This document shows positions 1-6,776 of a stretch of 10,707 nt of DNA, piece after piece; the first letter of the stretch is position 1, and each line of letters opens with the position of its first letter. Where the stretch lies: the NCBI GenBank assembly GCA_030745255.1, contig JASLOY010000076.1, positions 1 to 10,707 of the forward strand, in the 5' to 3' direction. The DNA is from Vicinamibacterales bacterium. GTDB lineage: Bacteria; Acidobacteriota; Vicinamibacteria; Vicinamibacterales; UBA8438. Below the pieces are notes generated by a model that was given only the letters and a program-made list of their open reading frames with translations, ran no database searches and had not been told where the DNA came from. Both the position numbers and the translations under genes were made by a program.

Positions 1-476
1 ACGCGGGCAATCTTCGCCTCACTGCCCTTGATGAAGCACTGGCCGCCGAACCCGGGATTGACCGACATCACGAGCGCAAAGTCGAGATCGTGCGCGATCT
101 CCTCAAGCGCCCCGACCGGCGTCGAGGGATTGAGGACAGCGCCGGCCTGCACCCCGCGCTCTTTGATGTAGGCGATGGTGCGATGCAAGTGCGGTGCGGC
201 TTCGACATGCACCGAGATCATCGCGGCGCCAGCATCGGCGAAGGCGTCGATGTAGCGGTCTGGGTCAGAGATCATGAGATGAACGTCGAGCGGGACCCGC
301 GCGATACGGTGCAGCGCTTTCACCACCGGTGGGCCAATCGTCAGGTTTGGGACGAAATGCCCGTCCATGACGTCGACATGAATCAGGTCGGCGCCCCCGG
401 CCTCGGCTGCGCCAATCGCGGCGCCAAGCGCCGCAAAGTCAGCAGAGAGGATCGAGGGCGCGAGCCGTGGGCTCAT
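1..476 (-). CDS. rpe: Ribulose-phosphate 3-epimerase, 3' part cut by window edge
   Basis: Interconverts D-ribulose 5-phosphate and D-xylulose 5-phosphate in the cytoplasmic pentose phosphate pathway (or the Calvin cycle where present). The translation from ATG at 474-476 gives 158 residues of a protein usually near 220. Visible family signatures are LAPSILSADF (residues 5-14), HVDVMDGHFVPN (33-44), DVHLMIS (64-70) and MSVNPGFGGQCF (137-148). Ser9, His33, Asp35 and His66 sit where the family places active-site and metal-binding residues; the last metal ligand, a C-terminal Asp, lies outside the window. The ATG overlaps the stop of the upstream PASTA gene as ATGA, so translation is probably coupled and this is the last visible gene of the def-fmt-rsmB-PASTA-rpe operon. 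Identity is secure; only the C-terminus is missing. Confidence 0.96.
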   Translation of the reverse strand, partial: MSPRLAPSILSADFAALGAAIGAAEAGGADLIHVDVMDGHFVPNLTIGPPVVKALHRIARVPLDVHLMISDPDRYIDAFADAGAAMISVHVEAAPHLHRTIAYIKERGVQAGAVLNPSTPVGALEEIAHDLDFALVMSVNPGFGGQCFIKGSEAKIAR

Positions 477-1312
477 CGGCTGACCTCCAACGAAATCGCC
501 TCGCCGTGTGCGATCTGGAACCCGGCCAGCGGAAGCTGCCGCAAGACGATGTTTGGGGGCACGCCGGGGTAGGGATGGTCGCCGACGACGGTCACTCGAA
601 ACCCACGCGAGCGCAAGACCTCCTCGGCGCTGCCACTGTGCACGCCGATCAGGTCAGGCATCACGTAGGTGGCGCCGCGCTCGCCCCGGTTGATGAGAAT
701 CGACACGGTGGTGCCGGAGCCCAATGGCGGCGGTTCCTGCGCCACCACCGCGTCACTGGGATAGCGACTCGAGCGCATCTCGGAGATACGACTGAGGCCG
801 AGGGCGTCCTCCTGTAGACGGGCCCGGGCACCGCGTTCGGACTGCCCGACCAGGGCCGGTACCGAACCGGCGCTCGAGCCTGAGCTCAGCCAGACCTTCA
901 CGCTGCGCCGGCTCCGGGTCGTCAGACCGGCGGCGGGGTCCTGGGCGGCGATGTGTCTGGCCGGTATCGTCGGGTGAATCCTCGAGAGTGGCTCGACCCG
1001 GAGGGCGAGACCAGACACGCCCAAGGTGGCGCTCGCCTCGTCTATCCCCAGACCGGCGAGATCTGGGACGTCGACTTCGCGGAAACGCAACGCGACCTGG
1101 AGACCGGCAACGGCGAAGAGCACGAACGTGGCGCCGGCGGCGGCGATGAGGAGACTGACCACAGCCACCCGGACTGACCAGCGTCTCCACAGCGCCCGGC
1201 GCGTAGACGCTGTGGGCGGGTCGGGCGTAGACAGGCGCCGAGCGACGGTATTGGTCGCGATTCTGCGCGCGGGTCGTGACCCTTGTGTGGGCTCGGGTGG
1301 CTTTGGGGACAT
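473..1312 (-). CDS. Membrane-anchored protein with three PASTA repeats
   Basis: A 279-residue protein from ATG 1312. A TTG four codons upstream (1324) is an alternative start; neither has a strong ribosome binding site. Layout: a basic, proline-rich cytoplasmic N-terminus (about 1-45), one hydrophobic segment (about 48-75, VAVVSLLIAAAGATFVLFAV), then three extracytoplasmic PASTA-like repeats (about 80-145, 149-210, 216-278). Each repeat opens with a VPDL/VPAL/MPDL-type motif and ends in a beta strand. PASTA domains are known from Ser/Thr kinases of the PknB type and from PBP2x-like proteins, where they bind peptidoglycan or muropeptides. There is no kinase or transpeptidase domain here. It lies 17 nt after rsmB and overlaps rpe by 4 nt, so it is cotranscribed with translation and metabolism genes. 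A role in sensing or binding cell wall is inference. Confidence 0.88.
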   Translation of the reverse strand: MSPKPPEPTQGSRPARRIATNTVARRLSTPDPPTASTRRALWRRWSVRVAVVSLLIAAAGATFVLFAVAGLQVALRFREVDVPDLAGLGIDEASATLGVSGLALRVEPLSRIHPTIPARHIAAQDPAAGLTTRSRRSVKVWLSSGSSAGSVPALVGQSERGARARLQEDALGLSRISEMRSSRYPSDAVVAQEPPPLGSGTTVSILINRGERGATYVMPDLIGVHSGSAEEVLRSRGFRVTVVGDHPYPGVPPNIVLRQLPLAGFQIAHGEAISLEVSR

Positions 1313-1329
1313 TCCAGTCTTCAAAAATA

Positions 1330-2721
1330 CTACAAGTCGGCAGGCGCGTCACAACGGGGAGTGGAGCTTCGCCGGAGGATCGCGGCGAAGAACGCCTCGA
1401 GGCCATGTAGGTCAGGCATGGTCGACAGCCGTCCGTCGTCGTCGACCGTGTCTCGCAGCCCCTGGGACAGCGACGGAACCAGCTGGTCCGGGTGGACCGG
1501 CCCGAAGTCTGGGTGGTCGGCCAGAAACGCGCTTACTACCTCCTCGTTCTCCTCCGGTTCGCTCGAGCAGGTGGCGTAGACCAGTCTCCCGTCGGGTCTC
1601 ACGGTGCGCGAGGCGTGCGCGAGCATCGCACGCTGGACCCGGGCGAACTTGGCCAGGTCCGGCTTGTGGCGTCGCCAGCGGATCTCCGGGTCCCGGCGCA
1701 CGACGCCGAGACCGGAACAGGGTGCATCGACCAGCACGCAGTCGAAGATCGGACCAAACGGCGCCGGGTGACACAGGTCCAACCGCACGATGTGGACCCC
1801 GGCCGCCCCGTACTGTTCGAGCGTCCGGCGAAGTAGCGCCACGCGCGCCGGTCGAAGATCGCTCGCAACCAGTCTCCCGGTCTGGCCCACGGCAGCGGCG
1901 ATGGCGATTGCCTTTCCGCCGGGTGCGGCGCAGCTGTCGAGTATGCGTTCTCCGGGGCGAGCCGCCGTCATCTCCGCCACCAGTTGACTGCCTTCATCCT
2001 GGACGAGGAAGAGACCGCGGTCGGCTAACGGCGTCCGGAGCGGATTCCCGGCCTCGACCCTCAGTCCATCGCCGGCGAACCTCGTCGGCACGGTTCGCAC
2101 GCCATGCTCGGCCAGCTGTCGCGCAAGCGACGAGGGCGTGGTGCGGAGCCGATTGGCACGTAGCGTTAACCGAGGCGGGGTGTTGTTGAAGCGCACCCAC
2201 TCGACAGTGCGACGGAAGCCAAGTCGGGCCAGCCAGCGCTCGACCAGCCAGCGCGGGTGGGAGCAGGTGACACTGAGGTAGGCGAGTTGGGCCTCCGGCG
2301 GAGCTGAGGGTCCTGGTTCGGGTGGCAGCGGCGGGGACTGCGCCGTAGAGGCGATGCCTCGGAGCACCGCATTGACCAGGCCGGAGGCGCTCGATTTGCC
2401 GACCCGACGCGCCAGCGTCACCGACTCATTGACCGCGGCGGCCGCTGGGACACGTTCAAGGTACAACAGCTGATAGGCCCCAAGGCGAAGCACGGTTAGA
2501 ACCTCTGCGTCGAGCCGTTGGCGCGGTCGCGCGGCGGCCTGCTCGATGACACGGTCGAGCGCCCCCAGCCAGCGGAGCGTGCCGGTCGCGATTTCTGTGA
2601 CCAGCGCGCGGTCACGATCGTCGGTGAGCGTGTCTCGGATCCGAGCGAGCGCCTGCGGCAGGTCGTCGCCGCCGGACACCGCTTGTAGGACGCGGTAGGC
2701 CGCAAGTCGTGCCGGTGTCAT
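1330..2721 (-). CDS. rsmB: 16S rRNA (cytosine(967)-C5)-methyltransferase
   Basis: SAM-dependent enzyme that methylates C5 of cytosine 967 (E. coli numbering) in 16S rRNA during small-subunit assembly. The 463-residue translation has an N-terminal NusB-like RNA-binding domain (about 1-130), a linker, and a Rossmann-type methyltransferase domain (about 235-450). Visible motifs are the SAM-binding loop LDSCAAPGGK (261-270), DAPCSGLGVVRRDPEIRW (332-349, Cys335) and VYATCSSEPEENE (381-393, Cys385). The last is the TCS motif with the catalytic cysteine, and the two-cysteine arrangement is the RNA m5C methyltransferase hallmark. The ATG at 2721 overlaps the fmt stop as ATGA. Position right after def and fmt is the common bacterial arrangement. 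A residue 128-145 stretch rich in Pro sits in the linker. Length is normal for the family. Confidence 0.96.
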   Translation of the reverse strand: MTPARLAAYRVLQAVSGGDDLPQALARIRDTLTDDRDRALVTEIATGTLRWLGALDRVIEQAAARPRQRLDAEVLTVLRLGAYQLLYLERVPAAAAVNESVTLARRVGKSSASGLVNAVLRGIASTAQSPPLPPEPGPSAPPEAQLAYLSVTCSHPRWLVERWLARLGFRRTVEWVRFNNTPPRLTLRANRLRTTPSSLARQLAEHGVRTVPTRFAGDGLRVEAGNPLRTPLADRGLFLVQDEGSQLVAEMTAARPGERILDSCAAPGGKAIAIAAAVGQTGRLVASDLRPARVALLRRTLEQYGAAGVHIVRLDLCHPAPFGPIFDCVLVDAPCSGLGVVRRDPEIRWRRHKPDLAKFARVQRAMLAHASRTVRPDGRLVYATCSSEPEENEEVVSAFLADHPDFGPVHPDQLVPSLSQGLRDTVDDDGRLSTMPDLHGLEAFFAAILRRSSTPRCDAPADL

Positions 2722-3677
2722 GGCGTGGCTGGTGACGACTGTAGAAACGCGGGGAGCTCGACCGGGTGCCCGGCCAGAAACGCCCTCGTCGGAAGTCGTC
2801 GTCGTCCTTCGGGCTGGATGTCGTGGATAGCCAGTACGGTTCCGTCGCCACAGGCGATGCGGAGGCGGTCGCCGCGAGCCTCGACGATCGCACCGGGTGC
2901 GTGCGCTGCATCAGGAACACTCGGGTGGGCGACCTCGGTGCGGTGAATCAGAAGCCGGGCACCGGCGAGGAAACTGAACGCGTGCGGCCATGGATGCAAG
3001 CCTCGGACGAGGTTGTGAATGGCCTGCGCTGGTCGGGTCCAGTCGATGCGACCGTCATCTCTGGTCAGGCGTGGGGCGAACGTCGCCAGCGAATGGTCCT
3101 GCGGCTGCTCCTCGGCCTGTCCGGAAGCGATCTGACGAACGGTCGACACCAGCAGCGTGGCGCCCAACTCGGCGAGTGCGCGCTCGACGACGTCGCTCGT
3201 CTCGTCGTCGGCAATGGCACGCACGGCACGGGCCAGCATGGGACCGGCGTCCATTTCCCGAACCAGCCGAATCATCGTAATCCCGGTTTCACGTTCTCCA
3301 GCAATGATGGCGCGATGGATTGGGGCCGCACCGCGATAACGGGGCAGCAACGACGCATGTACGTTGATCGTCCCGTGACGGGGCGTGTGGAGGATCGCAT
3401 CTGGTAGAAGCTTGCCGTAGGCCGCCACCACCCCCAAGTCGGCGCTGCGAGAGGCCAGCGCTGCAGCGAACGCTGGGTCGCCTGCCCGCGCTGGCTGCAG
3501 TACCGGGATGCCATGCGCCAGGGCGGCAGTCTTGACGGGGGATGGTTGCAGCCGTTGCCCACGTCCCCGTGGGCGATCGGGTTGCGTGACTGCCGTCACG
3601 ACCTGTTCGCCGGCTTCGATGAGCCGGTCCAGGGAGGGAACGGCAAATGCCGGCGTACCGAAAAAAGCGATTCTCAC
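2718..3677 (-). CDS. fmt: Methionyl-tRNA formyltransferase
   Basis: Transfers the formyl group of 10-formyl-tetrahydrofolate to the methionine on initiator tRNA, giving fMet-tRNA for initiation. I chose GTG 3677 (MRIAFFGTP..., 319 residues) because it forms a GTGA overlap with def and has GGGGAA upstream; GTG 3680 is the next-door alternative. N-terminal formyltransferase domain: FFGTPAFAVPSL, the RPRGRG basic loop near 36-41, and INVHASLLPRYRGAAPI around 104-120 with Asn105 and His107. Asp143 lies in REMDAGPM. Asn105, His107 and Asp143 correspond to the catalytic triad. The C-terminal tRNA-binding domain begins near residue 205. Its substrate tRNA-fMet is encoded about 1.7 kb away at 5427-5503. 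Length and motifs are complete. Confidence 0.96.
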   Translation of the reverse strand: MRIAFFGTPAFAVPSLDRLIEAGEQVVTAVTQPDRPRGRGQRLQPSPVKTAALAHGIPVLQPARAGDPAFAAALASRSADLGVVAAYGKLLPDAILHTPRHGTINVHASLLPRYRGAAPIHRAIIAGERETGITMIRLVREMDAGPMLARAVRAIADDETSDVVERALAELGATLLVSTVRQIASGQAEEQPQDHSLATFAPRLTRDDGRIDWTRPAQAIHNLVRGLHPWPHAFSFLAGARLLIHRTEVAHPSVPDAAHAPGAIVEARGDRLRIACGDGTVLAIHDIQPEGRRRLPTRAFLAGHPVELPAFLQSSPATP

Positions 3678-4183
3678 CACTTCCCCGTGCGTTGCAGCTT
3701 GCGCACTCGGCGGACGATCTGGTCGCGTCTGATGCCGTGCAGACGGTTGACGAACAGGCTGCCGTCGAGATGGTCGAGTTCGTGCTGGAAGACGCGAGCC
3801 TCGAGACCCTCGCCCTCCAGCTGGATTGGAGTCCCGTCGCGGTCCAGCCCCTTGAGCACCACGCGTGTCGGCCTCACGACCCGTGCAGTGAACCCGGGGA
3901 GGCTGAGACAGCCCTCTTCTTCACTCTGGGAGCCCACCTGCTCGACGACCTCCGGATTGGCCAGGACGTGCAGGTCGCTCGTCGATTGCCCGGACGAAGA
4001 GTCGACGACGAAGAGCCGGAGCGCGACGCCAACCTGCGGCGCGGCAAGACCGACACCGGGGGCCGCATACATTGTCTCGATCATGTCGTCGATGAGCGTC
4101 TGCAGCTCCACGCCGAAGTCATCGACCGGTTTCGCGGTGCTATGGAGCGCGTCGGCGCCGTAGCGAAGAATCGGACGGATCAT
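3674..4183 (-). CDS. def: Peptide deformylase
   Basis: Metalloenzyme that removes the formyl group from the N-terminal fMet of nascent proteins at the ribosome. All three family motifs are intact in the 169-residue translation: GVGLAAPQVG (43-52), EGCLSLPG (90-97, Cys92 as metal ligand) and QHELDHLDG (133-141, His134 and His138 as ligands, Glu135 as general base). Length is typical of bacterial type I enzymes. The ATG is at 4181-4183 with no obvious Shine-Dalgarno sequence. The stop overlaps the GTG of fmt. It is the first gene of the minus-strand operon: the response regulator upstream on the same strand ends 148 nt away, leaving room for a promoter. Confidence 0.97.
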   Translation of the reverse strand: MIRPILRYGADALHSTAKPVDDFGVELQTLIDDMIETMYAAPGVGLAAPQVGVALRLFVVDSSSGQSTSDLHVLANPEVVEQVGSQSEEEGCLSLPGFTARVVRPTRVVLKGLDRDGTPIQLEGEGLEARVFQHELDHLDGSLFVNRLHGIRRDQIVRRVRKLQRTGKW

Positions 4184-4230
4184 CAGGCGTGCACGAACGG
4201 GTGGGTGAGAATGCGCGATACCCGGGCGGC

Positions 4231-4236
4231 ATTGTA
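4231..4236 (-). promoter_or_regulatory. Candidate -10 element for the def operon
   Basis: On the minus strand TACAAT (4236 to 4231) resembles the sigma-70 -10 hexamer and lies about 48 nt upstream of the def start, inside the 148-nt gap between the response regulator and def. A matching -35 hexamer is poor, so this is only a plausible position for the operon promoter. Confidence 0.3.
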
Positions 4237-4331
4237 AACGAATTTCCCGAGGGTGTTTGCGCTGAGTGTCGAACAGATCTCGCGTGCAGGAAGCCGGGCG
4301 GCAATCGGGCCAAGAGGCCCACGGGTCCCTC

Positions 4332-4742
4332 TCAGGCTGCCGGTCGGAGTTCTCGGAGCGCGTGTAAGAGCCCGTCTGGGAGAAACGGTTTCTCGAGGAA
4401 GCTGGCCAGCCCTTGACTGACCAGCCGTTGGGCAGCGGTGTGCTCGGGATAGCCGCTCATCAGCACCACCTTGACGGTGGAGTCGATCGAACGAAGTGCT
4501 CTGAGTGCCGCTTCGCCGCCAAGCTCAGGCATCGTCATGTCAAGCAGGACGGCAGTGATCTCGCCTGAGCACCGGCGAAAGAGGTCGACCGCGTTACGGC
4601 CATCCGTAGCGGTCAGAACCGAGAATCCATGGCTGGTCAGGATGTCCCGCACGAGAGCGCGGATATCATCGTTGTCGTCGACGACGAGAATCGTGTCCTC
4701 GGCCGACGACGTGCGCGTAGCGATTTGCCTGGTGCTGCCCAT
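4332..4742 (-). CDS. Single-domain response regulator (CheY-like receiver)
   Basis: A 136-residue protein made of one phosphoacceptor receiver domain after a 15-residue leader. Visible: DTILVVDDNDD with the acidic pair Asp22/Asp23, phosphoacceptor Asp68 in VLLDMTMPELGG, Ser96 in VVLMSGYPE, and Lys118 in FLEKPF. All canonical receiver residues are present, so it should be phosphorylatable. No DNA-binding or enzymatic output domain follows. The MSGYPE and FLEKPF style is typical of receivers at the C-terminus of hybrid histidine kinases, so it could descend from such a kinase, but no kinase is upstream here. The cognate kinase and output are unknown. ATG 4742 has only a weak AGG upstream. It is on the same strand as def, but 148 nt away, so cotranscription is uncertain. 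Confidence 0.87.
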   Translation of the reverse strand: MGSTRQIATRTSSAEDTILVVDDNDDIRALVRDILTSHGFSVLTATDGRNAVDLFRRCSGEITAVLLDMTMPELGGEAALRALRSIDSTVKVVLMSGYPEHTAAQRLVSQGLASFLEKPFLPDGLLHALRELRPAA

Positions 4743-4820
4743 GGGTGAGCCTGACGGTGTGGCGCTTGATGTGGCCGACCGCCCAAGCGGCGGTCACGCG
4801 CTCGCATTCGTTGATGTCGG

Positions 4821-5033
4821 TCAGGTGTCGGAATTGGTCGATGAGGCGCCCTCGCCACATGTGTGGGTCGAAGCCGCATCGCCATACGCCACAGCGTGAG
4901 GTCCATGCTCGGGAGGCGCCATGGTGAGCCCGACATTGGGCCGCGAAACGGATGGGAGCACCGCATCCATCTTGTCCAGAGGGCGGGCGTTCACCAGGAA
5001 CTGCGTGACCTGCTTCGCTTCGTCGTGGGTCAT
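4821..5033 (-). CDS. Small hypothetical protein, possibly frameshifted
   Basis: ATG 5033 is preceded by GAGGGAG at good spacing and opens a 70-residue frame (MTHDEAKQVTQFLV...). I do not recognise it. The first 39 codons have about 85% G or C at the third position, as expected of a real gene in this genome. The remaining 31 codons drop to about 63%, and they are rich in Gly, Ser, Thr and His without clear structure. From about 4860 a different minus-strand frame becomes GC3-rich (see findings), so the true product may continue there after a frameshift. No signal peptide or membrane segment is visible. The next gene on this strand, the response regulator, starts 78 nt downstream. Confidence 0.42.
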   Translation of the reverse strand: MTHDEAKQVTQFLVNARPLDKMDAVLPSVSRPNVGLTMAPPEHGPHAVAYGDAASTHTCGEGASSTNSDT

Positions 5034-5204
5034 GTAACTCCCTCTCTGGCCGAGAAGACGGGCCTGGGACTGACCGTGGGGAGAGTGGCTTGGTGCCAGC
5101 CGTCTCCCCTCGATGCCCGGAAAGCATGGCATCGGCATAGAGTTGTTGAGCAAAGACCGGGCCGGGCATATGGCGACCCGTTTTGATGATTGAAAGTTCT
5201 TTAA

Positions 5205-5237
5205 AGGGACATACAGTCCCTATATGCCTCTGCATAT
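5205..5237. repeat. Two adjacent small palindromes in an AT-rich patch
   Basis: AGGGAC (5205-5210) and GTCCCT (5216-5221) form a 6-bp inverted repeat around ATACA. It is immediately followed by ATATGC (5222-5227) and GCATAT (5232-5237) around CTCT. The two palindromes abut without a gap in an otherwise GC-rich region. They could be regulator binding sites in the divergent intergenic region, or a processing or termination hairpin; there is no long T run. Confidence 0.45.
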
Positions 5238-5392
5238 CAGTGCATTGAACCTATTGGTGCATGAGACCATAGGAGCGTGTGTTCCAAGTTGGGACAGTGA
5301 ATGGCGAAAACGTGAGGGCTGCTTCCCGCGGGATAGACAGTTTCAACCGAGGCGCCTGCCACGCCGGCAACTCGCACCGGAGCGTAAAGTGT

Positions 5393-5422
5393 TTGACCGC
5401 ACCAAGGCGGCGTGGTCACAAT
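5393..5422 (+). promoter_or_regulatory. Candidate sigma-70-like promoter of tRNA-fMet
   Basis: TTGACC (5393-5398) and CACAAT (5417-5422) are separated by 18 nt, directly before the tRNA. The predicted start would fall at or just inside the mature 5' end at 5427, leaving little or no leader for RNase P. Either transcription starts almost at the mature end or the real promoter lies further upstream. Confidence 0.33.
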
Positions 5423-5426
5423 GTGG

Positions 5427-5503
<77 letters not shown>

Positions 5504-5654
5504 GCATTCAGTGTGTCAATGAATCAGGGGTGTCCGGAACGGCCGCCTGGTGATACCCCACCAGCAGCCGCTCCGCCTGGAGTAGGTGAGTCTCCTGCCC
5601 GAAAGCAGCAGAAGCAAGCGGGCTAATGGGATTCAGAACAGGGAGACCAACACG

Positions 5655-5951
5655 ATGAGCCTGGCAATCGATGTTCATTGCGTGAAGGATGTACTGTTGG
5701 CGGATGGACAATGGCACCCGGTAGAGGACGACTCGTTCAGGATCGACGAGTACGAGTATCTCCTCAGCAAGGAGTTCAAGGTGGGCGCCGGTGGAAACCG
5801 TCATGTGCGGCACCGGGGCGGGACAGACAGGCTGCTACCTACAGTTGGTGCAAGGTGGACCGAAAGGGATGACTCGCACAACACGCGGTCGGTATTCTGT
5901 CCACTCACGGCCATTCAGGCGGTGTCGTACGGCTGGAGGAGGCAGGAGTGA
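5655..5951 (+). CDS. Small conserved-looking hypothetical protein
   Basis: A 98-residue protein starting at ATG 5655, with AGGGAGA about 10 nt upstream. The sequence has the look of a small family I recall from bacterial genomes: VKDVLLADGQWHPV (10-23), DDSFRIDEYEYLL (25-37), a glycine-containing middle, then GARWTERD (65-72) and CPLTAIQAVSY (82-92). The recalled family shows a pattern of the kind VLLADGWHEV...SF.LDAYE...TG..W.E.DG...GPLTAILAVRY. I know no established function for it. There is no signal peptide or membrane segment. It stands alone 151 nt after the tRNA, and converges on the minus-strand IPT/TIG gene. Family assignment is from memory of the pattern and needs a profile search; that it is a real gene is fairly likely. 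Confidence 0.66.
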   Translation: MSLAIDVHCVKDVLLADGQWHPVEDDSFRIDEYEYLLSKEFKVGAGGNRHVRHRGGTDRLLPTVGARWTERDDSHNTRSVFCPLTAIQAVSYGWRRQE

Positions 5952-6091
5952 CTCCACAGTAGAGTGGCGTCAGAAGGACCCGGCGGAAAGTTGCCACTGG
6001 TTCCAGAGACAAGAAACGCCCGGCACGTTGGCGCCAGTCCCGAAGATCACACCATTTGTACGCCGCTTCTTCCGTCGAGAAGATGCGGGTC

Positions 6092-6529
6092 TCACGGCTC
6101 CTCACCATCTGACAGTAAAGTGTAGCCAGCGCCGTCCTCACCGTCGTTACCGGTAGGTCCGGGTGGGTCGACGGCCCCTATCATGACCTCAAACACGCCG
6201 ACATCGGTCGTCGACGGTCCCCTGGAGACCGTCAGCAGATGCGACCCCGGAGCTACGCCAGTCACGTCAGCTGTGATGCCGGTGGCTCCAGCAGAAACGA
6301 CCGCAACGGGAACGAGCCCGAGTGTGACGAGCGGCGCCTCACTGGCGAAATTGAATCCGGTGATGACCAGGAAGTTCTTCTCCAGCACTGGGTCAGTCAG
6401 CACCGTGGCCGAGGTGATGATGAGTTGAGCCCTGGGAGCTTTGCGCCCCTTCTGGGTGCTCACGGGTGCCGCCGCGACCGCAAGCACGACGGTCGACACG
6501 AGCGTTATTCGTACGACGAGGCTATTCAT
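6092..6529 (-). CDS. Exported IPT/TIG-domain protein with truncated collagen-like tail
   Basis: ATG 6529 is chosen because GGAGA lies just upstream and the protein then opens with a signal peptide (MNSLVVRITLVSTVVLAVAA, 1-20, cleavage near 24-25). The 145 residues continue with a short basic stretch (KGRKAPRAQ) and one immunoglobulin-like IPT/TIG domain (about 36-117: LIITSATV...LVITGFNF...VTLGLVPVAVVSAGATGITADV...GSHLLTVSRG). Then comes a collagen-like string GAV-DPP-GPT-GND-GED-GAG (118-135) and a short end. In related exported proteins the collagen-like part is normally much longer and leads to further domains. Here it stops after about six triplets, and the second triplet has Asp (GAC) where Gly (GGC) is expected. 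It may be a 3'-truncated or decaying gene beside a transposase remnant. Surface or periplasmic location is inferred. Confidence 0.8.
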   Translation of the reverse strand: MNSLVVRITLVSTVVLAVAAAPVSTQKGRKAPRAQLIITSATVLTDPVLEKNFLVITGFNFASEAPLVTLGLVPVAVVSAGATGITADVTGVAPGSHLLTVSRGPSTTDVGVFEVMIGAVDPPGPTGNDGEDGAGYTLLSDGEEP

Positions 6530-6776
6530 GAGTTTCTCCGAACGCACGTGCGTCACCTACTGGATCGGTGGAGCAGATGCGAGGCACCGCCGTACTCGCC
6601 GCGACAGCGGCGGCTGGGAGGCATCGCGATCTTGTGTGACGCTGCCCGACCTCGCTATGACGGGCGTCATGAAGCGAGCGCGGGTGGCGGGTCCGTGGCG
6701 GGATCTTCAGGAGTAGGCGATCGGCTTCAGCGGGTGCCCCGTCGCGTCGAGCAGCCTCATCGGGACTCCTCACAAA

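Larger units (their letters stand above)
5034..5426. other. Intergenic region upstream of tRNA-fMet, no convincing gene
   Basis: These 393 bases separate the small minus-strand ORF (start 5033) from the plus-strand tRNA. It includes an AT-rich patch (about 5180-5240) with two abutting palindromes and a promoter-like pair directly before the tRNA. Six-frame reading gives only short, featureless frames. Confidence 0.55.

Noticed and set aside
1026..2189. Long plus-strand open frame of 387 codons
   Set aside because: Antisense to rsmB and the PASTA gene, Arg/Pro/Ser-rich with no motifs; a typical shadow frame of high-GC genes.
4307..4320. GGGCC-AAGA-GGCCC hairpin after the first response regulator
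   Set aside because: Only a 5-bp stem and no T run; common by chance in GC-rich DNA, so not called a terminator.
4741..4899. Plus-strand frame MGEPDGVALDVADRPSGGHA...
   Set aside because: Reads well but has lower third-position GC (about 65%) than the minus frame opposite it (about 87%); probably the shadow.
5508..5813. Minus-strand 101-codon frame with protein-like hydrophobic pattern
   Set aside because: Overlaps the plus-strand gene at 5655-5951, which has a recognisable motif pattern and a ribosome binding site; no motifs on the minus frame.
5905..6141. Minus-strand 78-codon frame (MRTALATLYCQMVRSRETRI...)
   Set aside because: Partly protein-like, but it overlaps the ends of both flanking genes, has no ribosome binding site I can see, and matches no family I know. 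Too weak to list.
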